NCBI GenBank assembly: GCA_947179155.2 | Contig: OX359273.1 | Coordinates: forward strand, 44,022,023-44,086,022 | Length of the DNA: 64,000 nucleotides | DNA from: Hedera helix | Lineage: Eukaryota > Streptophyta > Magnoliopsida > Apiales > Araliaceae | Reading direction: 5' to 3' | Part shown: piece by piece, positions 48,145-61,110 of the stretch | Layout of the letters: each line of letters begins with the position of its first letter | Position numbering within the stretch: position 1 is the first letter of the stretch | Program-made: the position numbers and the translations under genes | The notes under the pieces: generated by a model | Seen by the model: only the letters and a program-made list of their open reading frames with translations | What the model was told of the DNA's origin: nothing | The model's database searches: none

Positions 48145-51100
48145 CTCTTTACAAGAAATAACCTCCTTGTCCATTAAAAAAGTTGGATTTATTGGAAATT
48201 TTTTAAAATGTGAACTAAAAATTGTCACAAAAGAGATTGGTTAGTGAGGAACTTGTAGCAAATTTTATTTTGTCACTAATAATAAGTTGGGGACTCAAAT
48301 TTATAATGGCAAAAATAGATTTTGTCACAGGCGCCGAACACTCTTCCCTGGCGGGATTAGATACGGTGACAAAAAAATCTAATTTTTCACAAATTTATTC
48401 ATATTTTCTGACAAATTAATTTTTTTGCCTCAATTTTATTTATATTTTGTGACAATTTTTATTTGTCATCAATTGTCTGACATATACATAATTTACTAAC
48501 AAAATTCGAAACGAAAAAACGTCTAACATATAGAAGACTATTTTGCGGATAAAAACGAAAAAAAAATAAAAATAAAACAAAGCTGCTCTTTTTTAGAATT
48601 AGAAACGGGCACAGACAAAGTCTCTATTATTTACACTACTCGTAAGTCTCAAATTAATCATAAATTCGAAATAACCAGATCAAATCTCTCACAAATTTGT
48701 TGAAAAAAAATCGGAAAAAACCCTTTCCCACGTTAGCTGCGAAATTTTGAATCAAAGCAGTGTTTGGGTCCAATCAATTTTAAGTTGAATCCTCCAACAG
48801 GTATATGTTTGTTAATTTAAGTGTTAATTATATAGAGCTAATTCATGGAGAAGTTTATGTAAGTATTACCGTTTAAATCTAATTCTTTGTTCCTCGCTCG
48901 ATTTGGATTATTATTTTTTGTGATCTGGGTTTGTTTGTAATGTAGATTATTCCATTTGTTTTGATGCATGTGGATGGATTCGTGGGTTTTCGCCAATATC
49001 TTTTGTTAATCGTCAACACACTCTTTGATTGGATTGCATGCTTTGTGGTTTTTGATTTCAAATTCATCTATACAGCAGTTTGTTTATTTTTATTCCTATG
49101 ATTTTGTCTCATGTAACAGCAGTTTTATTGCATAACGTAATTTCAAATTAATCACAAATAATCAAGTTTATAACACTTTTCATGATATGAACTAAGTATA
49201 TACTTTTATTTGTGGCAAATTTACAGTCAATACTACTCACTAATTGGAATGCACACCAGATGTTTAAGAAAAAGCTTAGGATTATTGGTTAGGATATTCA
49301 ATTAATGAAAGTTTAGGATCATCAATTAAGGATACTAGTACCAGATTTTTGGAAGTTCGTAGCTACAATAAGGATATACTAGGATCATCAATCTTTGACT
49401 CTTGTGGGTTGTTTTACGTGGGTGCCTTATATTTGCTCTATGTGGCTGACTTATGTAAGCTACTGTTCTATTAATAATTACTATATGGTTGATCATAATA
49501 GAAGTGAACCACAACGGGCGATCAACGAATGAAAAAGACATTTACCACTATGAAAAAAGGTAGCTGAGATTTTTTATCAACTAGGAAGATCTGAATGGAA
49601 CCACTAAAACCATAATTATAGTATATGATTAACGGAGTATGTAATTAAGGGCACTTGGTCATATTGCCATGAGTGCTTATGTCAGTGTAAGCACTTTGGC
49701 CGTACACCTCTATATTTGCATAAGTACCATGACAAACACACTTTGGTTCTGCTGCGTTTTTGTCATTTGAAACTGTGTCAAAGTTAGAGATTATGCAAGA
49801 TGATTAGCTGAGAGAAAGAGGGATAGAACGCTGGTTAACTTTTCTTCATAAAGGTCCAATGGTATTTGGTACTTTTTAAGGTCTCATATAAGTGCCAAAT
49901 TATTTTTAGCCAACAAGATCTTTTAATCCTGGTAGTAAGTTGTAGTAATGTACCAACATCTTCTTCTTTTTTTAGGGTCTCAGTATCCTTGGTGTTTCTT
50001 TAAAATATGTGGCATTTCTTGTTTCAAAGAGGGTTTTTTTCTTGGCAATAGTTTGATACTACCACACAAATAGTTGATGTGTGTGATGGGTGAAAATTCA
50101 GAACAAATCATTTAAGGGGAAGGCAACGGAACCAACAGCTATGCTATTTGAGTAGTATTAAGGGGTTGCAAGATTCTTTTGTTAGCTGAATGTCTCTCTT
50201 GGGCAAAAAATTATTCGGTAGTCCTGGGCATACAATAAGTATCATCTTATTTTCCCCCACATGGTTAGCTTTTCTCACTTTTTCTTAATTGACACCACTA
50301 GTACTACCTAGAACTTAATATTGAGTAACTTCATTAATAATGTACGCTCGCCGTTCCGGAAAAAGAGTTTTTTCCTAATTATTCTCTGTTGTGGTATTTT
50401 TCTAAATTCTGACAGGGTTGTTTTTTTTAGTAGATGCTACAAAAGGACTACCAGAGCTTGAGTTAATAACTCAGATCTAGTAAAAGCGATGACTACCTCA
50501 GATGGCAAAGTCTGGAACATTTTTTCAACTACAGATGGCATGTGAGTTCTTGTACATGTGCTTAAAATATTTCCATGAGCACTTAATTACATGCACATGA
50601 CATTATTTCCTCCAATATATAAATGAGCTCACTCCATAATAAGTTTTGACTTTGAGTTGGATCCTCCCTCTAGATTGTGTTGGTTATTCATGATGCTATT
50701 TATTCATAAAATGTAAAAGTTGGCTGCTTTTATATTGCTGTTCAAATTACTTGCCTACATTGATATCCTCCTAGCTTGTTCTTTCATTTTCTTTTCTCTT
50801 GTTATACTTTGTTATATAATGAGAATTGATATTTTTACAAAGAAATTTGATATTTTCGCAAGACTTTACTCACATAAAGTGGACTTCATTTACTATTTAT
50901 ATGAGTAGAGTTTTGCGGAAATATCTATTTCTCTTGTGAAAATATCAATTCCCTAAATATTCTGTAATTTGTCAAAGCTTTGTTACACCTTTATGTGGGA
51001 TTTACTAATTACATGCATCCATAACTTTCCTTTCACTGAGTTCTTATTTTAGTTTGTACATGCAAATTTAATCAATGCTTGCACAAAGACTCACTTAGTC

Positions 51101-51949
51101 TTGTCTTTTTTAAGATTGCAGATTCCAGTACAAAGAGTTAACATCAAGTTTATCAAATGAAATACTACTGTACTGGACTTAATTATAATTGTCACGTTAT
51201 GAAGATAATTTCTTTCCTTTGAATATTTATACTCTCATTACAACTTCTTGTATGTGGATTCTTTATATTGTGAAATGATTATTAATTGTTACACCAATAT
51301 TCATAGTTTTTATATCATGGTATTATAAATATTCTTAGTAATTAAATTTTGTTATGGATTTATGTATATCCAACTAAAAATTATATTACAGGTTGAAATT
51401 AGTGACAACGCTAAAAATTATAATGTCACATAGAATAACAAACAAATATGTCACTAATTTTATAAAATTGTGACACTTTTATAAATTTTTGTCACAAGAG
51501 ATCTTAATTTCATGACTCTTTTAAAATTTGCCACCAATACAACTAGAATTTACGGCAAAATTGTCAAAATTCATCACCAGAAATATTTAAATATTATTGT
51601 AAATATATTTTTTTTGCCACTAATAAATGGTATAAATGATAACAAATTTTCTAGTTTGTCACTAAATACCTAAAAGTAGTGGCAAAATGCATACATCTAG
51701 TGACAATATTACTTTAAAAGTGACAAAATAATTTACCACTACTTGTTTATGTTTTGCGGCAAACTAAATTTGTCAGTAAATATCTTTAGATTGGTGGCGA
51801 ATTATGAAGTTTCATCTCTAATACTAGTGACAAGGCTTTTGTGACAACCTCGTGCCAAAAAATATTTCGTCACTAATGCCTTTAGTGAGGTAAATTATAT
51901 AAATATTGACAAAAAAAAATTACCACTGACACCCCATTTTCTTGTAGTT
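48145..51949. mobile_element. CACTA-like non-autonomous DNA transposon
   Basis: The right end, read inverted, is AACTACAAGAAAATGGGGTG, one base from the CACTACAAGAAA terminus of plant CACTA elements. The left end has a degenerate CTTTACAAGAAATAACC. Both ends carry many subterminal TTTGTCACTAA/GTGACAAA motifs (about 48220-48480 and 51370-51940), as expected for this superfamily. The inner ~2.8 kb has no transposase frame. A short open stretch at 50488-50540, beginning ATGACTACCTCAGATGG and followed by GTGAGTTC, looks like an exon fragment, perhaps captured. End positions are approximate. Confidence 0.55.
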
Positions 51950-52465
51950 AATTATATATTACTCAGTGTTAGATTTTTTACAAATTAAATAAAAATTAAG
52001 ATGACCCAAACTGAACCATCACCAAAAACTAAATAATAAAGTGAATATCAATGCTCTAATAAACAGCTATAGGCTCTGTCCCAATCTCCTTTTTGTCTTA
52101 AACTTCAATTAAACTCCTATTTAATCCTTATAATGTCAGATTTATTCTTCCTCTTTTACCATATAATTTACGTGGTTATAGGACTTTAACTGGCATTTAG
52201 ATCCATGATTGATCTGACGACTAGGATTTTTAAAAAATAAAACCGTCGACAATATTTTATTACAGAACAACTTAATTATTGTAATGTTGTGTTGCGAATA
52301 GCTTAAAGTTGTCTTACTGTTAATTTTTTTTTTATTTTTTTTTTGTCTTTCGTAACATGTGCTGTGCATATGCTTAGTTATTAATTCTAAAAATGATCAA
52401 TTTCACAAAAAAAAAAAAAAAGTAAAAAAATGACTTTTAATTAGAGAGGGAGGAAGTATCACCAC

Positions 52466-52471
52466 TATATA

Positions 52472-52509
<38 letters not shown>

Positions 52510-52512
52510 AGA
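52466..52512. repeat. Compound (TG)n(AG)n microsatellite
   Basis: GTGTGTGTGTGTG followed by about 12 GA units. Confidence 0.9.
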
Positions 52513-52876
52513 GTACTCTAAGACATGTTTTAGCTAAGTTTTGGCTAAGACTACTTAATTTAAAACCTTAATAAAACGACGTAGTTTTATTACATAAAGT
52601 TAAGTTTTTTTTATATATATATAAAAAATTATTAATTATAATTTTTATATAAAATTACGTTGTTAATCAAGCTTAACTAAGATATCAGGTTAAGGTTATG
52701 TATTAAATTACTTTTCTATATATATACAGAAGTGATTGTTGTTTCTTGGTAGGGACAGGGTGCATGGCATTACCAGAAAGAAGAGATGGGGATAAGAAAA
52801 GAGAAGAGAAGAGGAGAAGAGAGAAGGGAAATGATTAATACTCTACTGCAAAGGCAAAAGGGTGAGACTGGAGAGT

Positions 52877-52933
52877 AGTGCATGGGTAACCGAGCCCATG
52901 CACTGAAGTGGACTAAACCTCAAAACCACTTCA
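52877..52933. repeat. Two adjacent hairpin-forming inverted repeats
   Basis: AGTGCATGGG (52877-52886) and CCCATGCACT (52895-52904) with an 8-nt loop, directly followed by TGAAGTGG (52904-52911) and CCACTTCA (52926-52933) with a 14-nt loop. Both arms of the first contain the TGCATG/CATGCA core known as the RY element. Confidence 0.8.
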
Positions 52934-54172
52934 CACACTCGATGTTTTACACGACCCTACATGCACCAGTCTGTACTCTCTAGATATCATCACTCTCTAT
53001 CTATAAATCTATTTATATAAGTATATAAATTGATCCATCATTTAATTTATCTCTGCAGGCAACTTATATATAAAAGCACCTTTTACTATCCGAATCTTGG
53101 TCGATTTATTTCTCTCTGCCTAAATCTCTCTCTTTATAGTTGTAGCTACAATATCTTACAGAGAGAGAGTGTGTGTTTTTACTTTTGAGAATCCTTGTCC
53201 ATTTGAGATTTCTGTCAGCCAAAAGCTAGCATTATGATCATGCATGTCGATCACCACTAGCTAGGTGTTTGTTTTTTTTTCAAAAAAAATTATTATTATT
53301 ATAAAAAATTGCGAGGATGATTCTAGTTCGTGTTCTTTTGTTTGGTTTTAGCTTTTTTAGGGTTTCTTATTGGTGGGATTTGGGACCCTCTTTTAATTAA
53401 AACTTATTGTAGTGTTCATCGATCCTTGTATATTAATTTCTTAAGAAAACAGGATATAAATGTAAATATATATGAAAATTTTCACCAGAATTCTAATAAA
53501 TATGCGTCTAGTATTCTATCTAGTCCTACAATAATCGTGTATACTATTGACTTTCCCATCATAATAAAAATTTATGACTTCATTATTAAGTTTGGGGAGA
53601 CCACTGAACGACTCAATACACTTGTTGGAACACAATTTGACACTTAAATTGATAAGTCTTGAGCTCACCTTTATATATTAAACGTGTAACTTCACGTTAA
53701 ATATTGAGGTGAGACTGTCGGTTCACATGTTACTTAATAAACACAATCTTTTGCAATGAAGGGAGTTAAAAATATTATTGTTCTTTTATTACCACTACTT
53801 TTTCTCTCTTGTAGCCTCCATTAATGCAGAGAGATCTAGCTACTAATTATAAATGAAATGCATGGTGGACACTAAATTCATGGTTCTGAGATATGCATGT
53901 ATATAGTAGTGTTACTGTTATGTGATCAAGTATTGATGTATATATATCTCATCTCATTCAAGAAAAAGAGAGTGGGGAGAGGTCTAAGAGGGAGAGGGGA
54001 CCAAATTAAGAAAGCATTGTGTTCTGAAACAAGTACTTGAAATTATGCAGGCCTATTGTGGTTTCTTAGCTGGCCTCTAGATCTGTCTGCCTAGCATGAC
54101 AAATTTTCATCCACCGGTGGTCCACCAAAACGGTAAACCTTAGGTCATACTATATATATATATAAAGAAATT

Positions 54173-54958
54173 GATTCATAACAAATAGTTGTTATGGACA
54201 CTATTCAAGCAAACGTATCTCCTACTGTCCAATGCAATATCTAACAGGCGAGATTAATAAGGATTATGGTAAGAGTAGCGGTAGGCAAAACCATTCTACT
54301 ACTCTTAATAGCAACAGACAAAAAAAAAAAAAAAAAACCCTGTCGCTACTCTTAGTAGTTGTATGAAGAAATATCTTAAATATCTTTACCAATGCTAGAT
54401 TTAAATAATTTTAATATATTTATTTGTATAAATAATTTATTAAGTAATAAAATTTAACATTGTCAACTAGCTTCAATATATTTATTTTTATAAATAATTT
54501 TTTAAGTAATAAAATTTAAAATTGTCAACTATATTCAATATATTTATTTGTATAAACAATTTCTTAAATAATTAAATTTAACATTGTCAATTATATTCAA
54601 CGTATTTATTTGTATAAATAATTTCTTAAGTAATAAAATTTAATATTATCAATTATTTTGACAATTTGGTTATTTAAAATTTAAACACCATGTTATAATA
54701 AATTTTGATTTAATTAATATAAATTACATTACAAATAAATATATTAAAATTATTAAATCTAACATTAGTGGGAGTATTTAATATATTTCTTCACACAGAC
54801 ACTAAGAGTAGCGGTAGAGTTTTAATTTTTTTGCCTGCTGCTACTCTTAGTAGCAGAAGGGCTTTAATCCCTATTAATTTTGTACGTTAGATATCGCATT
54901 GGACGGTGAGAGATGCGTTTACTAGAATAGTGTTCATAGCAATCATTTGTTATGGATC
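54173..54958. mobile_element. Long-TIR MITE (about 786 bp)
   Basis: About 150-bp terminal inverted repeats. The left begins GATTCATAACAAATAGTTG and the right, inverted, begins GATCCATAACAAATGATTG; both run through ACACTATT, GTCCAATGC and the (A)AGAGTAGC motif. The interior carries four ~62-bp tandem repeats (about 54395-54650; AATATATTTATTTGTATAAA). No ORF. The superfamily is uncertain; TIR length suggests Mutator-like. Confidence 0.75.
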
Positions 54959-54963
54959 ACTCT

Positions 54964-54964
54964 C

Positions 54965-55038
<74 letters not shown>
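54964..55038. repeat. C-run, (CT)n and (AT)n compound microsatellite
   Basis: About ten C, then about 14 CT units, then about 18 AT units, lying immediately beyond the MITE. Confidence 0.95.
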
Positions 55039-55112
55039 CGACTAAAATTAAGCATACTTGATCAAATTCAAAACAACTAAACAAGAGTCGTAGTATTATT
55101 TTGGTAGAAATG

Positions 55113-56176
55113 TGTGAGCTCATGAATAAAATTATGGTTCACATTAAATGACCTAAAATAAAAACTAACGAATAACAAATAACGGATAACGAACAAACAG
55201 ACAACGAACGAATAAAGATCGAGAAAGACGGAATGTTTCCCCTACGGTTCGCCCCCTAAGGGTGAATCGCTTGAGGGCTATTTAATGTTCTATTTCTCGA
55301 ATTTCTTTTCAGACAAGTTTTAAACGGTGTAAAAGAATAAATAATGAATCCAAAAATTGGGAAGACTTGTGAGGTTTAAAAGATAAACTTCTCATAGAAA
55401 CAAGAATCAAGAGAAATGGGCAAAGAACCGATCAAGAAAAGCATAAAACGAGCAAAAATACATTAGGCTGGAGGCGGGCCCCCTAGGGTGGGCCCCCTTG
55501 AGGGTGGTCTTGTCCCGCTCCATAATGCATTTATGTGTCTTCTTTGACAATAAAATTAACTTTATTCGATTTTTCTAGACATGATTTAAAAAATGTTGTC
55601 ATGAGTCCCGAGACAGAAGGCTCATGAGAACAACTCATTTTTAGGAATCGGTTAAGGGATTAGATTAGTGGCTAGAAAAATTGGATAATTTTGGCATTAC
55701 CTAGGTAACCGATCGAGGGATATTTTAGGAATTTCTCTGTCATTAAGGGTATTTCTGGAATTTTTCCTTTTGACATGTGTTTTGCACATGACTTAAACCC
55801 TATAAATAGCCCTTCATTTAACAAGTGCAGGAACTTTTTGACACTTTGAGAATTCTAGCTATCAAAAACGCTCTCTCTCTCTCTCAACAAGAAATAAGTT
55901 AGAAAGAATTGGAAACTTATGATCGAGTCTGAATCGAGTGAACGAAAGTATTGGCTTGCCTATCTTGAATTCACTCGAAACACTTGTCACGGCTCTTAGA
56001 CACCAGCAGTTACGCCGTGATCCTGAGAGTTCTATCATGTGTTACTTTGGTAGTTGCTCACCGGTTCTCCTCCCCTCTCCAATCTTTTAACCGATTCTGT
56101 ATGTTTTGCAGATTTCTCGCCTCCAGCATAATTACGAACCCTAACTCTCGCAAGGTACACAATTTCTGTGCCTACA
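55113..56176 (+). mobile_element. Solo LTR (1064 bp, TSD AAATG)
   Basis: Starts TGTGAGCTCATGAATAAAAT, ends TTTCTGTGCCTACA, and is flanked by exact AAATG copies (55108-55112 and 56177-56181). It is homologous to the LTR at 62993-63679, which is followed by a primer-binding site, so the plus orientation is set. The ORF at 55984-56199 is LTR sequence shared with the other copy, not a gene. Confidence 0.9.
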
Positions 56177-56181
56177 AAATG

Positions 56182-57807
56182 ATATTTTCCCTCGCTTAAT
56201 TAAACATAATGTACAATTTTTAATATACGTGATACAATTATATATCATATCAATTGCATTGAAAAGGTAAAAATTGTTGTAGAAATATCAACTCATCAAT
56301 TTCAAGGGAAGAAAATTAAAAAGTAAATCTAAATTCTTGCACAATTAAGAATGTCCATCTCTTTGAAATTTTGTCAGTACTAGCAACTAAGTGAACATTT
56401 TTTCTCCACAACCAAAATCCATATACCATTGTATGGTTAAGAACTAATTATGATGTCGTTAGCTAGGGATGATCGGTTCTCTAAAATACATGCACGTCTA
56501 ATAATTCAACTTAAAGATATTTTCCATGTTCTAAAATGGAGTATAAGATTAAGCTTAACTTTTCAAAGTCAATTTAAGAACAACAAGCCTGGCTGAGCAT
56601 CAATGACAGTTATTGAATGTTTGGTTTATTTAACAAGGAGATATCAGTTATAGAGGAGTGTTCTCCTTCTCTTCCTCTCAAATTCTTCTATGTGGACTAT
56701 TCTGACACTTAGGATCCCTTCTTTACTATTCTTTATTTTTTCCTTCTTCTTCTAGTTTTTGTTTTTAGGGTATTTAAGGACCCCTTCTTAACAATCTTAT
56801 TGGTGTACAGAAGTAAACCCTGCAACTACAAAATCCCTTTCTTTTCTTTTCTTTTTTAAGGAAAAAAAATAAGTTGAATCAAAAGCCATGTCTACAAGTC
56901 TTGCTTAGAATCAACATCTAATTTTTCCGATACTTAATTCTTGGCTAAACCTTGTGCAAATTTCCAGAAGATCTAAATTATTAGTTCTTCTTAATTAAGC
57001 ATGCAAGAAATATATTTTCACCATTATTTTATTATTTTGGTTGGTAATGGGGTTTTTTAATAAGTTAATATATCGTAAAGTAAACTCCAAACGGATATAA
57101 TTTAGGACTTTGAATCTTTAAAAGAGAACTCTTTGACAAAGACAATTAAGACAATCTCATATTGTTGAATTGAAGTATTTAAAACTTGAATCACAATTGT
57201 TAATTTGACTAAAAAAGCTAGGACCAAAAATTGTTCTATTTCTATTTAATGCATGCTTAGTTTTACCAAAAAAAGAAAATGGAGAAGTGAGAGATGGCAT
57301 TCTTGTAGTTGTGGTAACGATAATAAAGTGTAAATATTGTCCCTGGTCTATATATATATATATATATATATATATGGTGCATGATGCATGTACGTACTAA
57401 GTAGATAGACAATGATCCCCACGGAAATGTATGCTCAGACTTTATTTGTACTCAGAAGAAATCTGCACTAGAAAATGACAGTGCACTGCAAATTAGCTTT
57501 AACTAGTTTCTCACTCCAGACCCTTGCTAATCTCTCTCTCTCCCCATTATTATTATTAAACTTAATTTATCATCTCTATGATCACTTTCTTTGAATTTAC
57601 AAAGCTGCTTTCTTCGGCCTTGATTGTATCAGCCACTGAATTAACAGCTTAATTCAATTATCACACACCAAATAAATAATCAAACCTTACTATACCAAAT
57701 CAATAAAATTCACACTCACTCCACTCTATCAAATTAACTGGCTAGAAATTAACCGCACAAACACACACTATATTTATATTTGTCTTAGCCCCTCCGGTCC
57801 TCGTGCT
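56182..57807. other. Spacer downstream of the zinc-finger gene
   Basis: AT-rich, with an (AT)n repeat at about 57350-57375 and CT-rich stretches. No coding gene seen; contains the 3' UTR of the minus-strand gene that starts at 58536. Confidence 0.5.
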
Positions 57808-58536
57808 TTATGACGGCGATGACCCGCTTCCCAACCGGAGCTCCAGATCAAGCTCTTCTTTATTAGGGCCAGAATCTTTCTTACTGCAATCAGGACTATC
57901 TTCATTAATAATGTTATCGTTATTTGTTGACCCCGAACATTCGGTGTTGCTAGAGTGACATAGGGAGGAATTATTGACGCTATGAGGTGTCCCTACCGGA
58001 AAATTTATCGACGGAGGACATGAATTATGTGGCATTAGATTAGGTGTAGTGGGATAGGGTGATTCCATACAATGATTTATTGCTGTAGGAGAGAATAGGC
58101 CATTAGGGTTAGGTAACGTGTAGACAAGGCATAATCCTCCATTTGCAACAAGTTCTTGATGATGAGTTGGATTCATTATGAGAGTAGTAGGGGAGGCTGA
58201 GGTGGTTGAGCCGGAAAGCGGTGGCCTTTGGTGGAGCCGTGCGCGGTCACGGCGGTGCACGTTCATGTGACCACCTAGGGCTTGGGCGGACCGGAATTCC
58301 CGTCTACAAAAGGTACAGGTGTATGAGCGTGGGGGCCAAGTGGTGCCCATAGCATTGTTAGTGTCTTCTTCAAAGGCTCGAACCTCCCATGAGTCGGCGG
58401 ATTCTTGATCAGACGCGGCTTGATGCTTAGGGTTCCACATCCACGAGCCGGCGGTGGGGTTTGGTGGTTGATTTTGTTGAGATTGTGATAATTTTTGGAG
58501 CTGGGTTAAGGAGAGAAGACCAAGCTCAGCAGCCAT
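57808..58536 (-). CDS. SUPERMAN-type single C2H2 zinc-finger transcriptional repressor
   Basis: Intronless frame of 242 aa from ATG 58536. It has one C2H2 finger at residues 74-94 (C-x2-C-x12-H-x3-H) with the plant-specific Q-A-L-G-G-H core, preceded by W-P-P-R-S-Y and followed by the basic R-R-D-R-A-R-L, the DNA-contacting pattern of the SUPERMAN/RABBIT EARS clade. A C-terminal EAR repression motif L-D-L-E-L-R-L is at 229-235. The N-terminus (L-G-L-L-S-L-T-Q-L-Q-K-L) is a short hydrophobic helix-like stretch. The middle is Ser/Asn/Pro-rich and probably disordered. Such proteins are nuclear and repress growth or organ-boundary genes. I cannot name the ortholog within the clade. No breaks seen. 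Confidence 0.93.
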   Translation of the reverse strand: MAAELGLLSLTQLQKLSQSQQNQPPNPTAGSWMWNPKHQAASDQESADSWEVRAFEEDTNNAMGTTWPPRSYTCTFCRREFRSAQALGGHMNVHRRDRARLHQRPPLSGSTTSASPTTLIMNPTHHQELVANGGLCLVYTLPNPNGLFSPTAINHCMESPYPTTPNLMPHNSCPPSINFPVGTPHSVNNSSLCHSSNTECSGSTNNDNIINEDSPDCSKKDSGPNKEELDLELRLGSGSSPS

Positions 58537-58593
58537 GGCACTAGCTAGTAGTACATTTATGGTGATAGAAAGGATAGACGGAAATTTTGTGGG

Positions 58594-58600
58594 TTAAATA
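58594..58600 (-). promoter_or_regulatory. Possible TATA box of the zinc-finger gene
   Basis: Minus strand TATTTAA within CCCTATTTAACCC, 58 bp upstream of the ATG. Weak consensus and short spacing. Confidence 0.4.
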
Positions 58601-59890
58601 GGGGATGGGCTTAATGGGGAGAAATAGAGACAGATTAATATAACCCTAGCTAGCACCGGGGATTTCAACAACTTTTTTGAAGCAAGCATTTGGATTTTTA
58701 CTAGGAGAGAGATTGGTGACAATGAAATAAGGACATTACCACTTGTGCAACTTATTTATTTATCTAACATGTACTACAGAATAATAACCTTACATCTTGA
58801 TTTCCTACATTGGCTACAACTTTTATAGTTATTAATCCATATCATGATATATATATTTATCCCAATCTAAATGTCATCTTAATTTCCCTTATTTAAGCCC
58901 TTGTAACCATGTGTGATCATGACACTCAGATTGAAAAACGGATAACAATTTAGCGATTTTGGATTATTAAATAAAAGTGAATTTGTTATAATGCAATTCA
59001 AGCATTGGCGCGATGATGCTAATGGAAGTTTTATGGTTTTAGGGTTTGGCATTTGCCCTTGTCATGGAATGTAAGCTTTCAATCTATATATTCTGATGTG
59101 ACTAGTTCAAGTAATTTATTAGTGACTATACTGGCTGCAAAGCAAGGACAAAAACATATTGTCAAGATTTAATTTTATGTACCAAATTTCATATTTTTCC
59201 CCTTGGTGTTGTCATATCGCAGGTGTATATGTTCCAGTTACTATCACTTAATTCTTTCTTGCTGTTAATTAAATAATATCCTAACTTTAAGATCGAAATA
59301 TAACACAATCACGGTGAAAAAAATAAGAACATACGATATACTTAAGTTCACCAATTTGACTGACCATACTTGTTTGATGTATTTATTAAATGTATCACAC
59401 ACTCTACAATAATCTGCACACCAAAAAATATTTTATTATAACTAGAAAACCTTAGTTGTTATAACATGGATTTAAGCTCAATACATTAGTAAAATTCAAT
59501 ATCGGATTACTAATAAATCCTCAAGCCCTATTACACCTTACGCTATTGTTATCCTATTGTAATGACTATTAGTCGAACTCGCAGAAATATAAGTCAATCC
59601 CATCAATCCCTGTTGAGCGAGAGGAAACAATAATATATAGACAATTTTCTCTTTTAATTCCCTCTTGAAAAGTAATAGAAGGGACAAATTAGCACCCCCA
59701 TTAATATATAATACCAAATTTTTGAAGAGAGAAGAGAAGTACTGCAATTGTATATAATTGCCAATTTCCTCCACAAAGGTTTCAAAAGCCCCAAAACCAA
59801 TTCATATTTAATATTTCTTCCTTTTCTATTTTTTTTCAATGGCTTGTAGAAATTGAAAACTTATTTCTTTTTTACTCTAACATAATTAGA
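58601..59890. other. Promoter region and spacer
   Basis: Upstream region of the zinc-finger gene. ORFs at 59538-59774 and 59654-59839 are short and featureless. No further gene. Confidence 0.5.
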
Positions 59891-60284
59891 AGGCAGAATG
59901 TCACTTTTGTCATTCTAAGTTGTCTCACACTTCCAAAGTCATCCTCGAAGTACATTTTTCGTCAATTTAATCCCTCAAGTGATATTTTTTGTCATTTTTG
60001 TTCCTTTTACCTCATTTAAGAAGAAACATGAACTTAAATTGACTCGTTCCATTTTTTCAAGTGCAAATTTTTCTTTAACCTTATATGTATTATTAATATT
60101 AGAAATTAAAAAAAAAATTAAAAATAGAAATTAAAATAAAATAAAAACAGTAAACAACATAATCACCACCATTCATTACCTCCACTGTCAAAAACCTTCA
60201 AAACAACATAATCATCACCATTACCTCCAAAATCCTACCCTTTAACCTCATTTCTCTCCCACCCACAATCCTAACATATTTATC

Positions 60285-61110
60285 TAGGGCTGAGCAAAAA
60301 ATCGATTTGTCTCCGAAATCACACCAAAAACTGCACAAACTGCACCAATTAAAACGGCACTAACGGTTTTGGCGTATGTAGTGATTTTAGATGGGTTGAA
60401 AAATCGAATTTGTGGTTTGAGTTTGGTTTCTGAGCAAAACCACGTTTAAAAAACCACACCGCACCATCACCAAAACGACATCATTATCATAATTATTTTT
60501 CCATAACTATGTGATTATAGTTACTCTTTGAGTTTCTATTTATGGTATTTGGTGGCCTATTTTGGGCATACTTTTTATGTTAAAGTGATAGTCTGCATAA
60601 ATGGTTCTTTATTTATTTTTTAAGCTTATAAAAATGTTATTTTTGTTTCACATTAATGACATAACTTTGACAACTCTTTTTTTTTTGTATATAAATTTGT
60701 ACTACATTATCGTTGGTCAACGAGAATGGTTTACTTTGTTCATAAATTTCATAAAGTAAAGAATGATTAAGTTGTTAATCTTTGGACAAACCACATTTTA
60801 TCAATTTACATTATAAGGTTTACTGAACTAGAAGGGTTATTACTACTCAATGTGACATTTATTAGTTCCTTATAGGTAACATTCATTGGAAATATATTTT
60901 TATTGCAATTAATTTTTGTAAAAGAAAAAATAAATTTTCAATATGTATATATTCAATTGATTTTAAAACCGAAACCGACCTCAAATGAAACCGCACTGCA
61001 TGTTTTAAAATCGCATCTTACGATTTTATATGCGATTTTGAATTTATTAAACCTCACTTAAGCGATTTTGAGTGCAGTTTGGGCTTAAAGCCGCACCATG
61101 CTCTGCCCTA
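60285..61110. mobile_element. hAT-like MITE nested in the TIR element (826 bp)
   Basis: Ends TAGGGCTGAGCA and, inverted, TAGGGCAGAGCA, the hAT-type terminus. Flanks TATTTATC and TTTTTACC match at six of eight bases, consistent with a decayed 8-bp TSD. Subterminal AAACCGCACCGCACC-type motifs are common in plant hAT MITEs. Confidence 0.72.

Larger units (their letters stand above)
51950..54172. other. Spacer with microsatellites and tandem hairpins
   Basis: Contains a (TG)n-(GA)n microsatellite at about 52470-52512 and two adjacent perfect inverted repeats at 52877-52933 (listed separately). Short pyrimidine-rich and GA-rich tracts at 53060-53170 resemble a plant 5' leader. No coding frame is credible; the frame at 53330-53647 does not start with ATG. 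A non-coding transcript is possible but unproven. Confidence 0.5.

Noticed and set aside
52752..52790. A microRNA gene suggested by GGGACAGGGTGCATGG and nearby inverted repeats
   Set aside because: No match to a conserved plant microRNA on reading, and the arms do not form one long precursor.
53330..53647. 105-codon ORF with a hydrophobic start
   Set aside because: It does not begin with ATG, is AT-rich and has no recognisable domain.
55594..56176. LTR starting at TGTTGTCATGAG
   Set aside because: Homology with 62993-63097 extends further upstream, and only the start at 55113 gives an exact TSD (AAATG).
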